Part shown: positions 49,856 through 58,365 of the stretch, piece after piece
How the letters are laid out: each line of letters opens with the position of its first letter
Position numbering within the stretch: position 1 is the stretch's first letter
Origin: Planctomycetota bacterium
GTDB taxonomy: Bacteria > Planctomycetota > UBA1135 > GCA-002686595
DNA length: 64,000 bases
NCBI GenBank assembly: GCA_023150475.1
Contig: JAKLKU010000001.1
Span: 62,001-126,000, forward strand
Direction: 5' to 3'
The notes under the pieces: generated by a model
The model's input: only the letters and a program-made list of their open reading frames with translations
What the model was told of the DNA's origin: nothing
The model's database searches: none
Program-made: the position numbers and the translations under genes

Positions 49856-50335
49856 TCAGGGCCGGCGGAGGCGCAGAACGACCTCCAGGACCCCTCGGGC
49901 GAGCGGCCGCAGCGGGTTTTCGGCCGTTCGGCCGTCCTCCGCGCGCGCCACGAGCGACCCGGAAAGTCCTTCCGCCAGACCGACGAACTCGAAGCGGCCC
50001 GCGGCGTCCGAAACCACGGTCGAGCCGTCCGGCGCGGTCACGCGGATCCCGGGAACCGGCTCGAAACTCTCCGCGTCGAGCGTCGTGCCGCGCACGATCA
50101 CCCGTTCCTCGCGCGGCTCGGGCAGCGCCGGACCGAACGGGCTCGCCGCGCCGCCCGACGCGGACGCGGACCCAGGCGGGTCGTTCGGTGAACACGCGGA
50201 CAGCGCGAACAGGACCCACCACGCTGCCGCCGCCGAACTCGTGCATGCGACACGGTCGCGCGTGCGCCGGAGTCGCGTCCGAAGCCATCGGTCCGGGCTC
50301 GCGATGGAGTGCAAAGCCGGCGCGTGGTGCGACAA
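49856..50335 (-). CDS. Small lipoprotein with carboxypeptidase-regulatory/CnaB-like beta domain
   Basis: 159 residues. The best start is TTG 50335, preceded by GAGGAAGAAG; no ATG or GTG lies before the hydrophobic segment. Signal with lipobox (WWVLFALSAC, Cys48), then a Pro/Ser linker, and a beta-sandwich (~76-155): VIVRGTTLDAESFEPVPGIRVTAPDGSTVVSDAAGRFEFVGL, the typical carboxypeptidase-regulatory-like domain. Probably surface or periplasmic. 22 bases after the phosphomannomutase gene. Confidence 0.65.
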   Translation of the reverse strand: MSHHAPALHSIASPDRWLRTRLRRTRDRVACTSSAAAAWWVLFALSACSPNDPPGSASASGGAASPFGPALPEPREERVIVRGTTLDAESFEPVPGIRVTAPDGSTVVSDAAGRFEFVGLAEGLSGSLVARAEDGRTAENPLRPLARGVLEVVLRLRRP

Positions 50336-50357
50336 CTTCTTCCTCGTCTGGTAGCGA

Positions 50358-51710
50358 TCAGTGTTCCGGCGTGCCGAGCAGCGCGATCAACTCGTCGCGC
50401 TTCTGATCACGCAGTTTCGCGCTCGACGCTTCGAGGTTGAGGCGCAGCAGCGGCTCGGTGTTCGAAGCGCGCACGTTGAACCACCACCACTCGGCGGCAC
50501 CGAGCTCGCCGAACTCGACGGTGATTCCATCGAGCTCGTCCTGGCGGCCCTTCGCGTAGCGCGACTTCAACTCGCGGATCGCCGCGTCCTTCTCCGCGAC
50601 GTGGAAGTTGATCTCGCCGGTCGCGTGATAGCGGCGCAGCGCACCCGCGAGCTCGGAGAGCTTCTGCCGGCTCTTCGCGAGTAGGTTGATCGCGCTCACC
50701 ATCGCGATCACGCCCGAATCGCAGACGTAGTTGTCCGCGAAGTAGAAGTGGCCCGAGAGCTCGCCGCCGAAGATCGCGCCTTCCTTGCGCATCGTCGCTT
50801 TGATGAACGAGTGGCCGACGCGATCGCGCAGCGGCTTGCCGCCGGCCTTCAGGATCTCTTCCTTGACGACCCACGACGAACGCAGGTCGTAGACGATCGG
50901 CGAGCCGGGTTTCTTCGCGAGCTCTTCGCGTGCGAGCAACGCCGTCATGAAGTCCGCCGGCACCGTGCGGCCGGTCTCGTCGACGAAGCAGCAGCGATCG
51001 GCGTCGCCGTCGAAGCCGACGCCGAGTTCGGCGCCGCTCTGCTTCACGAGCGCGCGCACCGGGTCGAGGTTCTCTTCCTTGAGCGGATTCGCTTCGTGGT
51101 TCGGGAACGTGCCGTCGAGCTCCATGAAGAGCGTCTGCGCGTCGACGTTCGGCAGGCGCTTCAGGATCGCGGGCAGCGTGTACGCCTCCATGCCGTTCGC
51201 GGCGTCGACGGCGAGCTTGACCTTGCGCGGGAGCTTGGCGAAACGCGCGACGTGGTCCGCGTAACGGTCGAGCAGCTCGAGCTTCTCCACTTTGCCGCGC
51301 GCGGCGACCGGCGCCGGATAAGGCTCCTTGGTCAAGCGTTCGACGTCGAGGATGCCGTTCGCCGCGGAGATCGGCCGCGCGCCGCGCGAGCAGAGCTTGA
51401 AGCCGTTGTACTGGCCCGGATTGTGGCTCGCGGTGACGTTCAAGCCGCCGTCGCAATCGACCGAGCCGATCGCGAAGTACGCCATCGGCGTCGACGCGAG
51501 CCCGATGTCGACCACGTCGCAGCCGGCGTCGCGCATGCCTTCGATGGTCGCGGCGGCGAGCTCCGGACTGTGCGTGCGCATGTCGCGGCCGACCACGAGC
51601 TTCTTCGCTTTCAGGAAGCGCGCGAAGCCGTTGCCGATCTTCTTCGCGAGCTCGGCGTCGAGCTCCTTCGGGTAGATGCCGCGGATGTCGTAGGCCTTGA
51701 AGATTCCCAT
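50358..51710 (-). CDS. manB: Phosphomannomutase/phosphoglucomutase
   Basis: 450 residues from ATG 51710. Alpha-D-phosphohexomutase signatures: phosphoserine loop TASHNP (Ser95), metal loop GFDGDADRC, sugar-binding GGELSGHFYF and phosphate-binding RASNTEPLLRLN near the C-terminus. It interconverts 1- and 6-phosphates of mannose or glucose, feeding GDP-mannose or UDP-glucose pools for the surface glycan. Length and motif order are normal for AlgC/ManB proteins. Confidence 0.94.
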   Translation of the reverse strand: MGIFKAYDIRGIYPKELDAELAKKIGNGFARFLKAKKLVVGRDMRTHSPELAAATIEGMRDAGCDVVDIGLASTPMAYFAIGSVDCDGGLNVTASHNPGQYNGFKLCSRGARPISAANGILDVERLTKEPYPAPVAARGKVEKLELLDRYADHVARFAKLPRKVKLAVDAANGMEAYTLPAILKRLPNVDAQTLFMELDGTFPNHEANPLKEENLDPVRALVKQSGAELGVGFDGDADRCCFVDETGRTVPADFMTALLAREELAKKPGSPIVYDLRSSWVVKEEILKAGGKPLRDRVGHSFIKATMRKEGAIFGGELSGHFYFADNYVCDSGVIAMVSAINLLAKSRQKLSELAGALRRYHATGEINFHVAEKDAAIRELKSRYAKGRQDELDGITVEFGELGAAEWWWFNVRASNTEPLLRLNLEASSAKLRDQKRDELIALLGTPEH

Positions 51711-51869
51711 GCGTGCTCCGGCGCGACCGATCGGCCCGACATCGGGCTGCGTGGCCGCTGTGCGAGTGAAATGCGTGAAACGAGGGCCGGGAGGATAGCG
51801 CTCCGCTCCGAACTCGTCGCCCGCTCGATCGGGCCTCCGCCGAATTCGCGCTTCACGCGGGCCCGATTC

Positions 51870-51903
51870 GACGCACCGCCGAGCACGACGCACCGCCGAG
51901 CAC
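51870..51903. repeat. Direct 17-bp repeat, two adjacent copies
   Basis: GACGCACCGCCGAGCAC occurs at 51870-51886 and again at 51887-51903 in the 276-base region between the divergent phosphomannomutase and copper oxidase genes. It could be an operator pair or a simple slippage duplication. Nothing else is recognised in this spacer except the GGAGG before 51987. Confidence 0.7.
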
Positions 51904-51986
51904 CACGCCTGGGCGACACGGCGCCGGTCGGCGGGACACGGCAACCGCGCGCACTCGGTTCGGCGTCGCATCCACTCGGAGGCTTC

Positions 51987-53441
51987 ATGTCCAACTCACG
52001 TCACGACGTTTCGTTCGTCCGTACCGCGCTCGGTCTGACGCTGGTGCTCTCGTTCTCCGCGACGAGTGCGGCGCAAGTGAAGCCGACTCAACGCTCCGTT
52101 CCCCAAGTCGACGGCTTCTGGGAGGGTCCATACGACTGGCCGCACAACTCGGTGCACACCGCGCTCCTGCCGACCGGCAACGTCGCGTCGTTCGCTTACG
52201 GCGCGAGCGCGCTCGACGTGCTCTGGACCGAGTTCGATCCGTTCCACTACGCGGGCACCGGCGGCTTCCTCGCGAAGAGCCTCTTCTGCGGCGGACACGT
52301 GCTCTTCGCCGACGGCCGGCTCTTGGTCGCGGGCGGCACGCTCTCCGATCCCGACAGCGGCCACGTCAAGGGTCCGACGCACACCGAGTTCTACAGTCCC
52401 TGGACGCACGCTTGGTCCGCCGGAGACGACATGAACCACGGGCGTTTCTATCCGACGCTCGTCACCCTCGGCGACGGACGCGTGCTCGCGCTCTCGGGCA
52501 TCAACGAACTCGGCGAGTACGAGCCCACGTCCGAAATCTACGACGACGTGCTCGGCTGGAACGAGATCGCCGGTGCGGACCTGGTCCAAGACCTCTATCC
52601 CCGCGCGCACCTGACGACGTCCGGCGCGGTGTTCGTCGCGGGTCCCGGCCCGGTGTCGACGTTGCTCGATCCCGTGGCTCCGGCCTGGTATCCGATCGCG
52701 ACGACGCAAGCGAGCTACCGGGCCGAGGGCTGCAGCGTGCTCTTGCCCGGCGCGCCCGATCGCGTGCTCCTGATCGGCGGTACTTCGGACGGCGCGAGCG
52801 GAGACGCGAGTTGCGAGCGCATCGACCTCCACGCGGCGCATCCCCAATGGGAGCCGGCCGCGCCGATGGAGTTCCCTCGGTTCCACCACAACGCGCTCTT
52901 CCTCGCGGACGGCAGCGTCTTGGTCTTCGGCGGCGCCGAGTTCGACGACCCGGCGGCCACGGTGTACCCGTGCGAGATCTACTCCCCGAATGCGGACCAC
53001 TGGCGCACGGTCGCGTCGGTCAAGCGACCGCGGCTCTACCACTCCTCGGGCGTGCTCCTGCCCGACGGCAGAGTGCTGGTCGGCGGCGGCGACGGCGAAG
53101 CGACGATCGAGATCTACTGGCCGCCGTACATGTTCCGCCCGCGGCCCGAGGTCGAAGTGTCGCCGGGCACGCTCCAGTACGGCACTGCGTTCACGCTCGA
53201 TCTCGTCCACGTCGCGGCGAGCGACATCGGTCGTGTCGCGTTGATCCGGCCGGTCGCGACGACGCACTCGGTCGCGATGGACCAACGCTACGTCGACCTC
53301 ACGTTCGGTGTCTCGGGCGACCGGCAACTGGTCGTCGACGCGCCGACGAACCCCAACGCGGCGCCGCTCGGCTTCTACATGCTCGTCGTCGTCGACCGCC
53401 ACGGCACGCCGTCGGTCGCGACGATGGTGTACCTCGTGTAG
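51987..53441 (+). CDS. Secreted copper-radical oxidase (galactose oxidase / glyoxal oxidase type)
   Basis: 484 residues from ATG 51987 (CGGAGG just upstream). Signal peptide ~1-33 (LGLTLVLSFSATSAA). A Kelch-type seven-blade propeller is followed by a DUF1929 C-terminal domain (~385-484). The copper site is complete: Cys101 in SLFCGGHVLFADG and Tyr155 in GRFYPTL (the pair that forms the Tyr-Cys cofactor), Tyr351-His352 in RLYHSSGVLLPDGRVL, and His427 in TTHSVAMDQR. Such enzymes oxidise primary alcohols or aldehydes to give H2O2. The substrate is unknown. Divergent from manB. Confidence 0.88.
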   Translation: MSNSRHDVSFVRTALGLTLVLSFSATSAAQVKPTQRSVPQVDGFWEGPYDWPHNSVHTALLPTGNVASFAYGASALDVLWTEFDPFHYAGTGGFLAKSLFCGGHVLFADGRLLVAGGTLSDPDSGHVKGPTHTEFYSPWTHAWSAGDDMNHGRFYPTLVTLGDGRVLALSGINELGEYEPTSEIYDDVLGWNEIAGADLVQDLYPRAHLTTSGAVFVAGPGPVSTLLDPVAPAWYPIATTQASYRAEGCSVLLPGAPDRVLLIGGTSDGASGDASCERIDLHAAHPQWEPAAPMEFPRFHHNALFLADGSVLVFGGAEFDDPAATVYPCEIYSPNADHWRTVASVKRPRLYHSSGVLLPDGRVLVGGGDGEATIEIYWPPYMFRPRPEVEVSPGTLQYGTAFTLDLVHVAASDIGRVALIRPVATTHSVAMDQRYVDLTFGVSGDRQLVVDAPTNPNAAPLGFYMLVVVDRHGTPSVATMVYLV

Positions 53442-53483
53442 GAACGTGATTCGTTCGGGCGCGATCGAGCCGTGCGCTCGCGC

Positions 53484-53499
53484 AGCGGCTCGAGCCGCT
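53484..53499. terminator. 16-bp perfect palindrome between convergent genes, possible bidirectional terminator
   Basis: AGCGGCTCGAGCCGCT is fully self-complementary, flanked by TT on the plus strand and directly following the ltaE stop on the minus strand (AAAGCGG...). It sits in the 59-base gap between the copper oxidase and threonine aldolase stops. No long T-tract follows, so termination strength is unclear. Confidence 0.4.
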
Positions 53500-53500
53500 T

Positions 53501-54541
53501 TCAGCTCACGCCGAGGATCGAGCGCGCCGCGCGAGCGACGCGCTCGACGTCTTCGCGGCCGACGTCCAAGTGCGTCACGAACCGCAGCGCCCGCGGCGAG
53601 AGCGCGGAGACGAGCACGCCGTGCTCCTTGAACTTCGCGGCGAGCCCCGCGCCGTCGAAGTCGCGGTGCGTCACTTGGACGAGCACCAGATTCGTCTCGA
53701 TGCGCTCCGGCGGACAAGCGAGCCCCGGCAAACCGTGCAGGCACCGCGCGAGTTCCTTCGCGAGCGCGTGGTCGTCGGCGAGCCGTTCGACGTGGTGTTC
53801 GAGCGCGTAGAGCGCCGCCGCGGCGATCAAACCGCTCTGACGCATCCAGCCGCCGAGGCGCTTGCGCACGACCTTCGCGCGCTCGAGGAAGTCGCTCGAT
53901 CCGGCGATCACCGAACCGATCGGCGCGCCGAGACCCTTCGAGAAACAGAGGGACACCGAATCGGCGCACGCCGCGAACTCGCTCGCCGCGACGCCGGACG
54001 CGACCACGGCGTTCGCGAGCCGCGCGCCGTCCATGTGCACGGGGATGCGCCGCTCGCGCGCGACGGCGGCGATCGCGCGCAGATTGCCGAGCGGCACGAC
54101 CGAGCCGCCCGAGCCCATGTGCGTCTGCTCGACGCAGACGAGCGCCGTGCGCGGCGAGTGGATGAAGTCCGGCCGAATCGTCGCACGCACCTCTTCCGGA
54201 TCGAGCGCACCGCGGTCGCCGGTGAGCGTCGCGGACTGCACGCCGTGCAAGAAACCGGCGGCGCCGGCTTCCCAACGCACGACGTGCGCGTCGCGTTCGA
54301 CGATCAGCTCGTCGCCCGGCTTGGTCCACGCGCCGAGCGCGACTTGGTTCGCCATCGTGCCGCTCGGCACGAAGAGCGCACCGTCCTTGCCGAGCCACGC
54401 GGCGGCGCGTGCCTCGAGCGCACGCACCGTCGGATCGCCGTCGAGGACGTCGTCGCCAACCTCGGCCGCGGCGATCGCGGCGCGCATCGCGGCGCCGGGA
54501 CGCGTCACGGTGTCGCTACGGAAGTCGCTCGTGGCGCGCAT
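53501..54541 (-). CDS. ltaE: L-threonine aldolase (low-specificity type)
   Basis: 346 residues, ATG start. Fold-type I PLP enzyme: MRAAIAAAEVGDDVLDGDPTVRALE near the N-terminus, HMDGARLANAVVASG (PLP-binding Asp) and VSLCFSKGLGAPIGSVIAG with the Schiff-base Lys at about residue 200. It splits threonine/allo-threonine to glycine and acetaldehyde. It follows the aminotransferase gene on the same strand (24 bases), so both are probably co-transcribed. Confidence 0.94.
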   Translation of the reverse strand: MRATSDFRSDTVTRPGAAMRAAIAAAEVGDDVLDGDPTVRALEARAAAWLGKDGALFVPSGTMANQVALGAWTKPGDELIVERDAHVVRWEAGAAGFLHGVQSATLTGDRGALDPEEVRATIRPDFIHSPRTALVCVEQTHMGSGGSVVPLGNLRAIAAVARERRIPVHMDGARLANAVVASGVAASEFAACADSVSLCFSKGLGAPIGSVIAGSSDFLERAKVVRKRLGGWMRQSGLIAAAALYALEHHVERLADDHALAKELARCLHGLPGLACPPERIETNLVLVQVTHRDFDGAGLAAKFKEHGVLVSALSPRALRFVTHLDVGREDVERVARAARSILGVS

Positions 54542-54565
54542 CGTCGTCTCGGTCGGCGACGTGCG

Positions 54566-55747
54566 TCAGCGTGCGACCGCACGCGCCGCGAGGAAGCTCT
54601 TCACGCGCTTCAACGCTTCTTGGATCTGCTCGACGCTCGACGCGTAGCTGAAGCGCAGGAAGCCTTCGCCATACTGGCCGAACGCCGTGCCCGCGAGCAC
54701 CGCGACGCCGGCTTCGTTCAGCAAGAGCTGTTCGAGCTCCTTCGCGCGGTACCCGGTGCCGGTGATGTTCGGGAACGCGTAGAACGCGCCTTTCGGCATC
54801 ACGCAACGGAAGCCCGGGATCGAGTTCAGACCGTCGACGATCACTTTGCGGCGCTCGGCGAAGGCCTTCATCATGCGTTCGACCGCGTCCTGCGGTCCGT
54901 CGAGAGCCTCCTTGCCGGCCACCTGCACCGGCGCGCTCGCGCACGAGTTCGAGTTGATCTGCAGACGCTCGGCGTGCGCGACGATCGACGTGGGCCACAC
55001 GCCGAACCCGAGCCTCCAGCCGGTCATCGAGAACGTCTTCGACCAGCCGTCGAGCAGGATCGTGCGGTCGCGCAGGTGTTCGTACGACAGGAAGCACGTG
55101 TGCTTCTCGCCGTCGTACGTCATCCGCGAGTAGATCTCGTCGGCGAGTACGGTGACGTGCGGGTGCTTCGCGAGCCCCGCGGCGAGTTTGTCGAGCTCCT
55201 TCTTCGGCACGACACCGCCCGTCGGATTCGCCGGCGTGTTGAAGATCAGGAGGCGCGTGCGCGGCGTGATCTTCGCGAGCACCTCGTCGGCGCTGAACGA
55301 GAAGCCGTTCTCCTCGCGCAGCGGGATCGGCACCGGCGTCGCGCCGGTGTACTTGATCACCGACTCGTAGATCGGGAAGCCGGGATTCGGGTACATGATC
55401 TCGGCGCCGGGCTCGCCGAACATCGAGATCGCGAAGTACATCGTCGGCTTGCCGCCGGGCACGATGACGACTTGGTCGGGATGGACGGTGACGTTCCAGT
55501 GGCGCTGCAGATACGCCGCGACCGATTCGCGCAGCTGCGGCAGGCCCTTCGCGGGCGTGTAGAAGTGGAAGCCGTCCTTCAGGGCCTTGACGCCCGCCTC
55601 GACGATGTTGTCAGGGGTGCGGAAGTCCGGCGAGCCGATGCCGAGGTTGACGATGCTCTTGCCCTGCGCCTCGAGCGCCTTGGCGCGGGCGAGGACTTCG
55701 AAGGCGCTTTCGGTCCCGAGGCGGGACATCCGTTCGGCGAGTTGCAT
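54566..55747 (-). CDS. Class I/II pyridoxal-phosphate aminotransferase
   Basis: 393 residues from ATG 55747 (MQLAERMSRLG). Motifs of the aspartate aminotransferase Ib-type group: NLGIGSPDFRTPDNIVEA, TPAKGLPQLRESVAAYL, FNTPANPTGGVVPKKEL, DEIYSRMTYDG, and the PLP Lys in LDGWSKTFSMTGWRLGF (~Lys240). The C-terminal Arg lies in GFLRFSYASS. Amino-acid specificity (Asp, aromatic, Ala, LL-DAP) cannot be judged. Confidence 0.92.
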   Translation of the reverse strand: MQLAERMSRLGTESAFEVLARAKALEAQGKSIVNLGIGSPDFRTPDNIVEAGVKALKDGFHFYTPAKGLPQLRESVAAYLQRHWNVTVHPDQVVIVPGGKPTMYFAISMFGEPGAEIMYPNPGFPIYESVIKYTGATPVPIPLREENGFSFSADEVLAKITPRTRLLIFNTPANPTGGVVPKKELDKLAAGLAKHPHVTVLADEIYSRMTYDGEKHTCFLSYEHLRDRTILLDGWSKTFSMTGWRLGFGVWPTSIVAHAERLQINSNSCASAPVQVAGKEALDGPQDAVERMMKAFAERRKVIVDGLNSIPGFRCVMPKGAFYAFPNITGTGYRAKELEQLLLNEAGVAVLAGTAFGQYGEGFLRFSYASSVEQIQEALKRVKSFLAARAVAR

Positions 55748-55991
55748 GGCGTGGCGTGGGGTTTGGGGCGGCGGCCCGAAGCTCTGGAAGTCGAAGAGCG
55801 TAACCGGCGGCCGAGCGCCTCGGTAGTCCGCCGAAGGTGGCACCGGGTCGCACGCGTAACGTCGAGTCACGCTACCGTAGCGACTTCGCGAGGTGGCCAC
55901 GCGTCGCGCCCTTCGGACGTCGGGCACGTCGCTTGCCATGCCGGCGGGTTCCTCCGCCTGCCTCGCACACCTCCGCACCGCCACCCACCTC

Positions 55992-57323
55992 ATGACGAAC
56001 CGTTCCAAGAACGACGCTTTCGCCGCGCCCGCGCTGTCGCTCGTCGCCTGGTCGCTCGCCACGTGCGCGCTCGTCTCCTGCCGCAGCGAGTCCGCGGTCT
56101 CGGCGTCGTCGGCCGCCGTCGCCGAACCGGCGAAGACCGAGCTCTTCGTCGAACGGATCTCGACGCGCGTACCGTTCCCGCGCGGGCTCGAACTGATCGA
56201 CGGCAAGCTCTACGTGCTCGCCCGCGGTCGCTCGCGCGAAGCGGGCGGCGCGAACACCGCGATCAGCGACGAGGCCGGGACGATCTTCCGCGTCGACCCC
56301 GCGATCGCCGAGCCGATGAGCTTCGAACGCGTCACCGAATCGGTCGCCAAGAACGGCGAACCGTTCGCGGTCCCGACGGCGCCGCCGTTCCGGCTCTTCG
56401 ACATGCAAGTCGCCAAACCGACCGACGACCGAGTCACCGATCGGCCGTACTGCACGCTGCGCTTCCACGCGCCGACGCAGAGCTTCTACCTCTGCGCGTT
56501 CTCGGGCATCGACAAGAGCGACACCGACAAGTCGACGTTCAGCAAGAACCTGTCGGACGCCGTGCTGCGCTACGACCTGCGCACCGAGAAGTGGTACGAG
56601 GTCGAGCGCCACGACATCGAGAAGGGCGGTCTCTACCCCCACCACGATCCCTCCCGCCGGCCGCCGCCGCACGGTTGGCTGAACGGTCCGGACAACTGCT
56701 TGGGCGTCGGCAACCAGCTCTACGCGGTGTCCAAGGACAACTCGCTGCTCGTGCGCTACGACCTCGGCGCGCTGGTCGCCGATCCCGACGCTGGCGCGCC
56801 GCCGAGCGAAGTCGTCTTCGACAGTTCGGTCGACGTGCGCGGGCTCGGGATGCAGCGGTTCTACGGCCACAGCGCGCTTGCCCATCGAGACGGTTGGCTC
56901 TACGTCGCGTTCCGGACGTCGTCCGAAGTGATTCGCATCCGACTCGGCGACGACGACCTGCCGGTCCGACCGATCCAGGCGGAACTCGTCGCGCGGTTCG
57001 ACCCGTGGGATCCGGAGACGAAGAAGTCGGCGAACCTGACCGACATCGCCTTCGACGACGAAGGGCGGCTGTGCGTGCTCTCCGCGAAACCGTCGCGAGT
57101 GTTCCGCTTCACTCCCGATCCGCAGCGGCCGTTCGACGGTCGCGCGGCGGCGAATCCGAAGCCGTGGGTCGACCTCGGCGCGCTCGTCGGTCGCAAGGAC
57201 ATGAAGAGCGAGAACATCCTGATCGATTCGCACGGACGGCTCTACATACCGGCTGCCGACCCCTACGACTTCGAACAGGGAGCGAGCGGCACGATCTATC
57301 GCATCACCGAAACCAGCATCTGA
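55992..57323 (+). CDS. Lipoprotein with beta-propeller-like repeats
   Basis: 443 residues from ATG 55992 (an upstream ATG at 55893 gives an improbable extension). Signal LSLVAWSLATCALVSC with lipobox LVSC. The body has NHL/SMP-30-like strands: FPRGLELIDGKLYVLARG, GWLNGPDNCLGVGNQLYAVSKDNSLLVRYDL, LTDIAFDDEGRLCVLSAKPSRVFRF, ENILIDSHGRLYIPAADPYDFEQGASGTIYRI. It is 10 bases upstream of the iron-binding-protein gene and is likely the first gene of that operon. Role unknown; possibly an extracytoplasmic sensor or cofactor-binding protein. Confidence 0.7.
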   Translation: MTNRSKNDAFAAPALSLVAWSLATCALVSCRSESAVSASSAAVAEPAKTELFVERISTRVPFPRGLELIDGKLYVLARGRSREAGGANTAISDEAGTIFRVDPAIAEPMSFERVTESVAKNGEPFAVPTAPPFRLFDMQVAKPTDDRVTDRPYCTLRFHAPTQSFYLCAFSGIDKSDTDKSTFSKNLSDAVLRYDLRTEKWYEVERHDIEKGGLYPHHDPSRRPPPHGWLNGPDNCLGVGNQLYAVSKDNSLLVRYDLGALVADPDAGAPPSEVVFDSSVDVRGLGMQRFYGHSALAHRDGWLYVAFRTSSEVIRIRLGDDDLPVRPIQAELVARFDPWDPETKKSANLTDIAFDDEGRLCVLSAKPSRVFRFTPDPQRPFDGRAAANPKPWVDLGALVGRKDMKSENILIDSHGRLYIPAADPYDFEQGASGTIYRITETSI

Positions 57324-57333
57324 GGCATCCGCG

Positions 57334-58365
57334 ATGCGTACGGCGCTTCGACGAACCCGCGCGGCTTTCGTTCTCGTCGCGCTTTGCGCGCTGCTTGCCT
57401 GCGGCGGTCTCGCAGGCTGTGCGAAGGAGCCCGACCTCACGGTCTACTGCGCGCACGATCAAGTCTTCGCCGAGCCGCTGATCCGTCGCTACGCCGCGGA
57501 TCGCGGGCTCGACGTGCGCGTCGAGTTCGACATCGAGGGGCAGAAGACGGTCGGACTCGTCAAGCGGATCATCGAAGAGGACGCGCGCACGCGCTGTGAC
57601 GTCTTCTGGAACAACGAAGCGGCCCACTCGGCGCGCCTCGCCGAACGCGGGTTGCTCGCGAGCTACGACTCGCCGAACGCGGCGGCGATCCCGGCGGAGT
57701 TCAAGGATCCAGAGCGACGTTGGACCGGCTTCGGCGCGCGCGCGCGGGTGCTGATCGTCAACACGAACCTCGCCGACCCGACCAAGCTCGGCAGCGTCCG
57801 CGACTTGCTCGATCCTGCGTACAAGGGCAAGACTTGCATGGCGAAGCCGCTGACCGGCACGACGCTCTCGCACGCCGCGGCGTGGATCGATCTGCTCGGC
57901 GAAAGCCAGACTCTCGGATTCTTGAAGGAGCTGCAGGCTGCCGGCGTCGCGTTCGTGCAGTCGAACGGACAAGTGATGCGCCTCGTCAGCTCTGGCGAGA
58001 TGGCGTACGGGATGACGGACACCGACGATTTCAACGTCGCGCGATTGAAGGGCTCGCCCGTCGCGGTCGTGTATCCCGACCAAGCCGGTGACGGCACGCT
58101 GGTGATCCCGAACACGGTGATGGTGCTCGCGAAGGCGCCGCATCCGGAAGCCGCGCGCAAGTTCGTCGACTGGTTGCTCTCGAAGGAAGTCGAAGCCGAG
58201 TTGGCGCGTTCCGACGCGGCGCAGATCCCGGTGCGACCGGACGTGCCGCGGCCGGAGCACGTGCGCTCGACCGCGGACTTCAAGACGCTGAAGGTCGACT
58301 GGACGAAGATCGGCGCCGACCTCGAGCGCCGATTCCAGCTCATGAAGGAGCTGTTCGTCGAGTGA
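57334..58365 (+). CDS. Fe(III) ABC transporter substrate-binding lipoprotein (FbpA/FutA type)
   Basis: 343 residues. Lipoprotein signal with lipobox LAGC (~Cys29). Body opens LTVYCAHDQVFAEPLIRRYAADRGLDVRVEFD, the family's start (VYxxxD). Later blocks are CDVFWNNEAAHSARLAERGLLASY, RWTGFGARARVLIVNTN, GEMAYGMTDTDDFNVARLKG and VVYPDQAGDGTLVIPNTVMVLAKAPHPEAARKFVDWLLS. The first-lobe Tyr and the TDTDDF region are likely metal contacts. It captures ferric iron or an Fe chelate and passes it to the permease coded next (GTGA overlap). Confidence 0.88.
   Translation: MRTALRRTRAAFVLVALCALLACGGLAGCAKEPDLTVYCAHDQVFAEPLIRRYAADRGLDVRVEFDIEGQKTVGLVKRIIEEDARTRCDVFWNNEAAHSARLAERGLLASYDSPNAAAIPAEFKDPERRWTGFGARARVLIVNTNLADPTKLGSVRDLLDPAYKGKTCMAKPLTGTTLSHAAAWIDLLGESQTLGFLKELQAAGVAFVQSNGQVMRLVSSGEMAYGMTDTDDFNVARLKGSPVAVVYPDQAGDGTLVIPNTVMVLAKAPHPEAARKFVDWLLSKEVEAELARSDAAQIPVRPDVPRPEHVRSTADFKTLKVDWTKIGADLERRFQLMKELFVE

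Noticed and set aside
50748-51986. In-frame N-terminal extension of the copper oxidase to 897 residues
   Set aside because: The extension is antisense to phosphomannomutase and low in protein-like composition. ATG 51987 has a Shine-Dalgarno and is followed by a signal peptide.
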